DNA of 64,000 bases. It comes from Legionella sp. PC997. Its GTDB lineage: Bacteria > Pseudomonadota > Gammaproteobacteria > Legionellales > Legionellaceae. Shown in pieces: positions 58,302-64,000 of the stretch. The translations under genes were made by a program, and so were the position numbers. The notes below the pieces were generated by a model, which saw only the letters and a list, made by a program, of their open reading frames with translations, was not told the origin of the DNA and ran no database searches. The stretch covers positions 1,638,001 to 1,702,000 of the forward strand of contig NZ_CP059576.1 in the NCBI RefSeq assembly GCF_014109825.1, read 5' to 3'. Each line of letters starts with the position of its first letter. The stretch's first letter is position 1.

Positions 58302-58934
58302 ATGACTGACGCCCTTATTATGCCTAAAAATAAAGCTAAAGTCAGTACGATTACGCTTGAGACGCTTATTGGACAATCCATTCAAATGGAGCCACTTACT
58401 ATAAATCATTATGCCAATTTGCGTCATCCGGCTAATGATGCCCGTATTTGGACCTACATGCCAAATAAAGCGAATGGAGAGTTTTATGATTCCTGGTTTC
58501 AAGATTGTTTGTTAAAGCAAGTGCAGGGTTTACAATTCACGTATGTGATAAGAAGATTTAAAGATAACGAGTTAATTGGAAGCCGAGCTTATTATGAGAT
58601 CGACTTGCAACATAAAAAATTGGAAGTGGGCTATGGCTGGCTGACGCCATCAGTATGGGGTAAGCAGTACAATCATGAGTCGTTATTTTTGTTATTTCAA
58701 AATGCATTTGAAGCGTGGAGCCTTAATCGGGTTCAAATCGCAACAGATCCTCGTAATGTGAAAAACTACAATACATTAAACAAATTAGGCGCTACAAAAG
58801 AGGGTATTCTGCGTCAACATATGATTCATCACAATGGACAGGTCACAGATACGGTTTTATATAGTATCCTTGCTGAAGAGTGGCCTGAAGTGAAAAAGAA
58901 GTTAGTAGAACGATTAAAACGTGTAGAATGTTAA
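58302..58934 (+). CDS. GNAT family acetyltransferase, RimJ/RimL type
   Basis: The product is 210 residues. The pattern GQSIQMEPLTINHYANL at the start, EVGYGWLTPSVWGKQYNHES in the middle and RNVKNYNTLNKLGATKEG near the end fits GNAT transferases of the RimJ/RimL group. They move acetyl from acetyl-CoA to protein N-termini or small amines. The substrate is not known. It is divergent from the transporter gene with a 24-base gap. Confidence 0.88.
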   Translation: MTDALIMPKNKAKVSTITLETLIGQSIQMEPLTINHYANLRHPANDARIWTYMPNKANGEFYDSWFQDCLLKQVQGLQFTYVIRRFKDNELIGSRAYYEIDLQHKKLEVGYGWLTPSVWGKQYNHESLFLLFQNAFEAWSLNRVQIATDPRNVKNYNTLNKLGATKEGILRQHMIHHNGQVTDTVLYSILAEEWPEVKKKLVERLKRVEC

Positions 58935-58954
58935 TGAAGGAGCTGCTTTAGGTT

Positions 58955-59170
58955 TTATAGTGGATGGTACTCCGGATGTTCAGGGCCTAAAATAAGGCGT
59001 AGTAAATTACCTGAAAAGACTGCATATTCAGCTGCGAGGAGAGGGTCCAAAGATTCGTGTTGATTATTTGAACTAATGTAGTATTCATCCTCTTGTTCAA
59101 AAGGATATTCCTCTTCCTCTTTTAACGATTTTTGGCCCCAACGCAAAGAAATACTTTCCCATGGGATCAA
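58955..59170 (-). CDS. Possible small acidic protein
   Basis: An open frame of 71 codons begins with TTG and encodes an acidic protein (KEEEEYPFEQEDEYY at about 17-31) with a C-terminal GPEHPEYHPL. A close CAGAG before the start is a weak ribosome site. It has no known match in my reading and could be chance; the amino-acid mix is protein-like. Confidence 0.4.
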   Translation of the reverse strand: MIPWESISLRWGQKSLKEEEEYPFEQEDEYYISSNNQHESLDPLLAAEYAVFSGNLLRLILGPEHPEYHPL

Positions 59171-59271
59171 CTCTGAGTTGATAAGTAGTATAAATAAGTA
59201 TAGTTAAAAATCGAATCTACTGTGGCGGCTCTGCGTTGTTCAAATAGCTTTAGCAGAATTATAGATAAGTA

Positions 59272-59293
59272 CCTGGCGGCTTTTAGCGCCAGG
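59272..59293 (-). terminator. Hairpin downstream of clpB
   Basis: CCTGGCG (59272-59278) pairs with CGCCAGG (59287-59293) around an 8-base loop, 51 bases past the clpB stop. The following minus-strand bases TACTTATCT are only mildly T-rich. Confidence 0.4.
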
Positions 59294-59344
59294 CATATGA
59301 TTCATAATCGACATGAACAGGTATCGGTTCATTTTAAATTAATG

Positions 59345-61915
59345 CTAAGAGAACTTCATTTCCCCGTTTTTATAAGTGACTTTAATTGTATCACCTGCTT
59401 TGAATTTCCCAGTCAAGATATCTTGTGCCAAAGGATTTTCCAGTTGCTGCTGAATGGTGCGTTTTAACGGTCTTGCTCCATATACTGGATCAAAACCTGC
59501 TTCGGCTAAGTGAGATAAGGCATCCTGCGTTACATTAAGATGGATATCTTGTTGATTCAAGCGTTTTTGCAAGTAACTAATTTGAATTCCTGCAATTTTT
59601 GCAATTTGATCTTGAGCAAGAGCGTGGAAGACCACTGTATCATCGATACGGTTAATAAATTCAGGACGGAAGTGTTGGCGTACCATTTCCATAACCGCAT
59701 CTTTAATTTGCTCGTATTTAAATTTATTGCCCATTTCTTGAATCAAATTGGAGCCAAGATTCGAAGTCATGACAATAATGGCATTACGAAAATCAACGGT
59801 ACGCCCCTGGCCATCAGTCAAGCGCCCATCATCCATAACTTGCAGGAGTATATTGAACACATCGGTATGGGCTTTTTCTACTTCATCAAGTAAAACTACG
59901 GAATAGGGTCTGCGCCGGACAGCCTCTGTTAGATATCCGCCTTCCTCATAGCCTACGTATCCAGGAGGCGCACCAATCAGACGAGCCACAGAATGTTTTT
60001 CCATAAATTCAGACATGTCGATACGTACCATCGCTTCTTCTGTATCAAAGAGGAATGAAGCCAAGGCTTTACATAATTCCGTCTTACCCACGCCTGTAGG
60101 ACCAAGGAACAAAAATGAACCAATAGGGCGGTTAGGGTCGGATAAACCGGCACGGGAACGACGAATGGCATTAGATACAGCATTTATTGCTTCATTTTGA
60201 CCTATGAGGCGATGATGTAGGACTTCTTCCATACGAAGTAATTTTTCTTTTTCACCTTCCATCATTTTGGCTACAGGGATACCTGTCCATTTCGATACGA
60301 CTTCTGCAACCTCATCTTCGGTCACTTTATTACGGACTAATTTGTTCTCATGCGATTCAACTTCAGCTACTTGGGATAAACGTTTTTCAAGTTCTGGAAT
60401 GCGGCCGTATTGTAATTCCGACATTCGACTCAAATCTCCAGCTCGACGTGCAGTTTCCATTTCAAGTTTTGCTTGTTCCAGGGCTTCTTTGATTTGTGTA
60501 GCCCCATGCATGGTTGCTTTTTCAGCTTTCCATACTTCTTCTAAGTCAGAATAGTTCTTTTCTAATTCATCAATTGAATGCTGCAGATCTTCAAGACGTT
60601 TTTTAGAGGCTTCATCATGTTCTTTTTTTAGTGCCTCACGTTCAATTTTCAATTGAATCAAACGTCGCTCTAATTTATCCATGCTTTCGGGTTTTGAATC
60701 TATTTCCATACGAATCAAACTTCCTGCTTCATCAATTAAGTCAATTGCTTTATCAGGTAATTGTCGGTCAGTAATATATCGGTGTGATAAAGTAGCTGCT
60801 GCAACGATTGCAGGATCCGTAATTTCAACTCCATGATGCACTTCATAGCGCTCTTTTAAACCACGAAGAATAGCAATGGTGTCTTCCACAGTCGGTTCAT
60901 CAACCAAAACTTTTTGAAAACGTCGTTCTAGAGCGGCATCTTTCTCGATATATTGTCGGTATTCATCTAAAGTAGTGGCACCGATGCAATGGAGTTCACC
61001 CCGGGCTAAAGCAGGTTTTAACATGTTTCCTGCATCCATAGCCCCCTCAGCTTTTCCAGCACCCACCATGGTATGAAGTTCGTCAATAAAGAGAATAATT
61101 TGACCTTCCTGTTTTGCTAAATCATTAAGAACTGCTTTGAGCCGCTCTTCAAATTCCCCGCGATATTTTGCTCCCGCAATCAATGCACCCATATCCAAAG
61201 AGAGCAAGCGTTTATTTTTTAGGCCTTCAGGAACTTCGCCATTAATAATGCGTTGGGCTAATCCCTCAACAATTGCAGTTTTACCTACTCCCGGCTCACC
61301 AATCAAAACAGGGTTGTTTTTTGTACGTCTTTGTAATACCTGAATGGTTCTTCGAATTTCATCATCGCGACCAATTACCGGATCCAGTTTCCCTTGTTCT
61401 GCTCGGGCGGTTAAATCAAGAGTATACTTTTCTAAAGCTTGGCGTTGTTCTTCGGCATTAGCGTCATTAATGCTTTCACCGCCACGCAACTCACTAATTG
61501 CGTTTTCTATTGCTTTGGCTTCACCGCCAGCTTGTTTAAGCATTCGAGAAAGGCTACCTTCCTCGTTTATTGCTGCTAGAACAAAAAGCTCGCTCGAAAT
61601 GAAATTATCCTTTTTCTGTTGAGCCAGTTTATCAGTAAGGTTTAAGAGACGATTTAATCCATTGGAAATATGAATATCACCACCCATTCCAGATACTTTG
61701 GGAAGTTTGTCTAATGCTTGGTCTAAAAGAGTCCTTAATAAAGGGATATTGACACCCGCTTTACTCAGTAGAGGTCTACAACTGCCTCCTTGTTGATCCA
61801 AAAGCGCTTTCATTAAGTGCTCTGGTTCGATAAAACCATTATCTCTCCCTAAAGCGAGAGACTGAGCATCTGCCAAGGCTATTTGAAACTTTGATGTTAG
61901 CTTATCCATTCTCAT
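59345..61915 (-). CDS. clpB: ATP-dependent disaggregase ClpB
   Basis: The product is 856 residues. The Clp N domain, first AAA+ module with Walker A GEPGVGKT near 205-212, the long middle coiled-coil (about 400-520) and the second module with GPTGVGKT near 605 are all present. ClpB lacks the ClpP-binding loop and works with DnaK to rescue aggregates. The ATG at 61915 has AGAAGG upstream; a second ATG two codons later is possible. A heat-shock promoter is present. Stationary-phase and heat survival in Legionella would rely on such a chaperone. Confidence 0.97.
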   Translation of the reverse strand: MRMDKLTSKFQIALADAQSLALGRDNGFIEPEHLMKALLDQQGGSCRPLLSKAGVNIPLLRTLLDQALDKLPKVSGMGGDIHISNGLNRLLNLTDKLAQQKKDNFISSELFVLAAINEEGSLSRMLKQAGGEAKAIENAISELRGGESINDANAEEQRQALEKYTLDLTARAEQGKLDPVIGRDDEIRRTIQVLQRRTKNNPVLIGEPGVGKTAIVEGLAQRIINGEVPEGLKNKRLLSLDMGALIAGAKYRGEFEERLKAVLNDLAKQEGQIILFIDELHTMVGAGKAEGAMDAGNMLKPALARGELHCIGATTLDEYRQYIEKDAALERRFQKVLVDEPTVEDTIAILRGLKERYEVHHGVEITDPAIVAAATLSHRYITDRQLPDKAIDLIDEAGSLIRMEIDSKPESMDKLERRLIQLKIEREALKKEHDEASKKRLEDLQHSIDELEKNYSDLEEVWKAEKATMHGATQIKEALEQAKLEMETARRAGDLSRMSELQYGRIPELEKRLSQVAEVESHENKLVRNKVTEDEVAEVVSKWTGIPVAKMMEGEKEKLLRMEEVLHHRLIGQNEAINAVSNAIRRSRAGLSDPNRPIGSFLFLGPTGVGKTELCKALASFLFDTEEAMVRIDMSEFMEKHSVARLIGAPPGYVGYEEGGYLTEAVRRRPYSVVLLDEVEKAHTDVFNILLQVMDDGRLTDGQGRTVDFRNAIIVMTSNLGSNLIQEMGNKFKYEQIKDAVMEMVRQHFRPEFINRIDDTVVFHALAQDQIAKIAGIQISYLQKRLNQQDIHLNVTQDALSHLAEAGFDPVYGARPLKRTIQQQLENPLAQDILTGKFKAGDTIKVTYKNGEMKFS

Positions 61916-61969
61916 GATATATAACCTTCTAATGGGTTAATGGGTGTTAATTTTATTGTATCTACCGTA

Positions 61970-61997
61970 AAATGAGGCCTATTTTAATAATTTCAAG
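61970..61997 (-). promoter_or_regulatory. Sigma-32 heat-shock promoter of clpB
   Basis: On the minus strand CTTGAAA (61997-61991), 13 bases and CCTCATTT (61977-61970) match CTTGAAA-N11-16-CCCCATNT with one mismatch. The -35 touches the front of the divergent S49 peptidase gene, whose start codon is at 62006 (or 62000). Confidence 0.88.
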
Positions 61998-62005
61998 TGA
62001 TGATT

Positions 62006-62959
62006 ATGACAAACAACCATTCTCCTAATTCTACTTCGGATTCTCAAGCTTTGCTGAATCAAATCATTATTGATTATATGAAGGAAGAAAAAAGGAAACG
62101 CAGATGGAAGTGGTTCATGCGGATTATTTATTTACTTATCCTTGTCTATATAGTATATCAAGTGTTTATAAATACCAATGAGGACCTAGGCACTAACATC
62201 AAACCTCATGTTGGTATCGTCGATATCACAGGTGAAATGGCAGAATCCAAAGCCAATTCTGATGATTTCGCCAAGGGCTTAGATTCAGCTTATAAAAACT
62301 CTGGACTAAAAGCTGTAATTGTACGTATTAATAGTCCTGGGGGTAGCCCTGTGCAGGCTGAATACATGTATAACCTGATCAAGTTTTATCAAAAAAAATA
62401 CCCTGATATAAAAATTTATGCGGTTTGTGTGGATGCATGTGCTTCTGCCGCTTATTATGTTGCTGTTGCTGCAGAAAATATTTATGCCAGTCCGGCAAGT
62501 ATGGTTGGCTCAATAGGTGTTTTGTATAATGGTTTTGGTTTTGTAGATCTAATTAACAAAGTGGGAATCACCCGAAGATTACAAACCTCCGGGGTTAATA
62601 AGTCATTGTTGGATCCTTTTACTCCTGAAACAGATTTTGCAAAGCAAAAACTACAAATTATGCTGGATCAGGTTCATGAACAATTTATTAATCGCGTAAA
62701 AGAAGGTCGAGGAAAGCGTTTACATATTGATAATGATACATTTTCGGGTCTTTTTTGGACAGGAGAGCAAGCTTTAGCAATGGGTTTAATTGATGGATTT
62801 GCAAGTAGTGGGCAGTTAGCTCGTGAAATAGTTAAGATTCCTGATGTGATTGATTATACCCATAAGCAAAATCTTTTTGATCGCGTGACTAAAAATCTAG
62901 GGACTGCTCTGGCTGACGAACTTCCCTTAAGTTTTGGAGTGAAGCCTGGATTTAAATAA
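62006..62959 (+). CDS. S49 family signal peptide peptidase-like protein
   Basis: The product is 317 residues with one membrane segment near 38-55, the active domain lying in the periplasm. The nucleophile region reads CASAAYYVAVAAENIYASP (Ser147) in place of the usual SGGYY, and GVNKSLLDPF supplies the catalytic Lys199. The Ser-Lys pair is kept but the Gly-Gly after Ser is Ala-Ala. SppA/SohB-type enzymes cut leftover signal peptides. The start codon is uncertain among 61997 (GTG), 62000 and 62006; the last has AAGTG at good spacing. It is divergent from clpB. Confidence 0.88.
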   Translation: MTNNHSPNSTSDSQALLNQIIIDYMKEEKRKRRWKWFMRIIYLLILVYIVYQVFINTNEDLGTNIKPHVGIVDITGEMAESKANSDDFAKGLDSAYKNSGLKAVIVRINSPGGSPVQAEYMYNLIKFYQKKYPDIKIYAVCVDACASAAYYVAVAAENIYASPASMVGSIGVLYNGFGFVDLINKVGITRRLQTSGVNKSLLDPFTPETDFAKQKLQIMLDQVHEQFINRVKEGRGKRLHIDNDTFSGLFWTGEQALAMGLIDGFASSGQLAREIVKIPDVIDYTHKQNLFDRVTKNLGTALADELPLSFGVKPGFK

Positions 62960-62977
62960 GTAAGACCTCGGTCTCGT

Positions 62978-63004
62978 AGCCTGGTGAAGCGCTTCAACCA
63001 GGCT
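62978..63004 (+). terminator. Hairpin with type A repeat core after the S49 gene
   Basis: AGCCTGGT and GAAGC pair with GCTTC and ACCAGGCT, with one bulged base, and the stem is followed by TTTT. This is both a plausible intrinsic terminator 18 bases after the stop and a short copy of the type A repeat. Confidence 0.65.
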
Positions 63005-63025
63005 TTTCAATAGAGACGCTTCAAT

Positions 63026-63811
63026 TTACTTTAGGACAGGGGAGATGGTTTGTAATAATGATTTAAACACTTTAGGTGTTCCAGCAACGATGTCTCCATG
63101 TTTGAGGAAATCATCGCCACCGTGTAAATCACTAATCAAACCACCCGCTTCCCTAATTAATAGTGATCCTGCCGCAATATCCCAGGGCCGTAAACCAAAC
63201 TCCCAAAATCCATCAAGGCGTCCGCTGGCAACATAAGCTAAATCCAGCGCAGCAGATCCAGTTCTTCTGACTCCTGCACATTTACCAAATAATGCTTCGA
63301 AGGTAGGTAAATATTTTTGTGCGATACTGATGTCGCGAGATGGAAAACCAGTTCCTAGCAGAGATGACACGAGTTGGGTTTGTTTGGAAACACGTATTCT
63401 TCGATCATTCAAACGCGCTCCGCGTCCTCGGCTTGCAGCAAAACACTCGTGGCGTAATGGATCATAGATAACACCATGTTCTATTCTTCCTTTAACTTTC
63501 ACTGCGATTGAAACGGAAAAGAAAGGAAATCCATGTAAATAGTTTGAGGTCCCGTCTAAGGGATCAATAATCCAAATCGACTCATTATCACCTTCTTGAA
63601 GACCACTTTCTTCGGCGAGGATTCCATGATCTGGGTACGCTTTATGAATTGCATGAATAATAGTTTGTTCGGCTTTGATGTCCACTTCGCTAAAATATTC
63701 ATGGTTATTTTTAGCTGTAATTTTGAGTCGGTCCACTTGCTCCATATGTCGAATTATAATCTCACCGGCTTGCCGTGCTGCGTTAACTGCTATATTTAAA
63801 AGTGGTTCCAT
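63026..63811 (-). CDS. suhB: Inositol monophosphatase family protein SuhB
   Basis: The product is 261 residues. The metal site motifs are EESG near 68-71, WIIDPLDGTSNYLHGFP near 81-97 and LRPWDIAAGSLLIREAGG near 209. The enzyme cuts inositol-1-phosphate, and E. coli SuhB also joins the rRNA antitermination complex. It is divergent from a probable trmJ start, an arrangement conserved in gammaproteobacteria. Confidence 0.95.
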   Translation of the reverse strand: MEPLLNIAVNAARQAGEIIIRHMEQVDRLKITAKNNHEYFSEVDIKAEQTIIHAIHKAYPDHGILAEESGLQEGDNESIWIIDPLDGTSNYLHGFPFFSVSIAVKVKGRIEHGVIYDPLRHECFAASRGRGARLNDRRIRVSKQTQLVSSLLGTGFPSRDISIAQKYLPTFEALFGKCAGVRRTGSAALDLAYVASGRLDGFWEFGLRPWDIAAGSLLIREAGGLISDLHGGDDFLKHGDIVAGTPKVFKSLLQTISPVLK

Positions 63812-63959
63812 GAATATACTCTTTAATCTACAAAACCGGTGATTCTATCATATTTTTTTTGTGCAAATAGAGTTAAATATGAAAAAAGCAAAAATCGTAA
63901 AAAACGAAGTTCAATGATATGATATAGAGATCTCAATGTATTAATGAAAGTTTTTGTAT

Positions 63960-64000
63960 ATGAAGTTAAGTTCAATTCGCATTATTTTAGTTGCAACATC
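63960..64000 (+). CDS. trmJ: Start of a probable tRNA (Cm32/Um32) methyltransferase TrmJ, cut by the window end
   Basis: Only 13 codons are visible: MKLSSIRIILVAT. This pattern matches the N-terminus of TrmJ/SpoU methyltransferases (xxxIRIVLVxTSHPGNIG), and trmJ commonly faces suhB. The call rests on this short match and position. Confidence 0.55.
   Translation, partial: MKLSSIRIILVAT

Noticed and set aside
60267-60554. Plus-strand frame of 95 codons
   Set aside because: Antisense to the ClpB coiled-coil region.

Overview
The window reads as a stretch of a Legionella-type gammaproteobacterial chromosome, probably not L. pneumophila itself. The evidence is an AT-rich sequence, the gene order accD-folC-dedD-cvpA beside a flaA-flaG-fliD-fliS flagellin cluster, an EnhA-like L,D-transpeptidase, a PHB synthase, and scattered lineage-specific genes of unknown function typical of that genus. 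No tRNA, rRNA, CRISPR array, transposase or prophage was recognised. All species-level statements are inference from gene content; no database search was possible.

Layout. 0-8 kb: a small lipoprotein, a badly decayed minus-strand pseudogene, then a minus-strand housekeeping run (HtrA protease, PgeF, RluD, MiaB), an MFS transporter and the L,D-transpeptidase. 8-12.3 kb: late flagellar genes fliS, fliD, flaG and flaA on the minus strand, with a near-consensus sigma-28 promoter ahead of flaA. 12.4-16 kb: accD, folC, dedD-like and cvpA on the plus strand. 16-22.4 kb: nadD, holA, lptE, leuS and lnt on the minus strand. 22.5-30.8 kb: PHB synthase facing a plus-strand catabolic block (lysine-dehydrogenase-like enzyme, aminoadipate-semialdehyde-type dehydrogenase, FadN-like beta-oxidation enzyme, thiolase). 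31-40 kb: infA, an unknown gene and aat; a Popeye-like membrane protein with a cyclic-nucleotide-binding-type domain; trxB divergent from ftsK-lolA-rarA; and a TIKI/EreA/ChaN-like protein. 40.6-54.6 kb: fleS-fleR, fliEFGHIJ, yhdP, a small membrane protein and mpl. 54.9-57.1 kb: two unknown genes, the second a candidate type IV secretion substrate, and another decayed pseudogene. 57.3-64 kb: a VUT/YhhQ transporter with an extra N-terminal region, an acetyltransferase, clpB with a sigma-32 promoter, an S49 peptidase, suhB and the first codons of a probable trmJ.

How it works together. Regulation of flagellar assembly is visible at both ends: the FleS/FleR two-component pair precedes the basal-body and export genes fliE-fliJ, while flagellin and filament-cap genes lie 30 kb away under sigma-28. 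The 22-31 kb block would turn lysine toward aminoadipate and fatty acids into acetyl-CoA, opposite a PHB synthase that stores carbon. This fits an intracellular bacterium living on host amino acids and lipids.

The most notable non-gene signal is a set of dispersed intergenic palindromes, in two related types that are sometimes nested. Another is the decayed genes hidden in two regions that otherwise look empty. The best candidates for undescribed biology are the Popeye-like protein at 32.9 kb, the TIKI-fold protein at 39.2 kb and the 54.9-56.8 kb gene pair.
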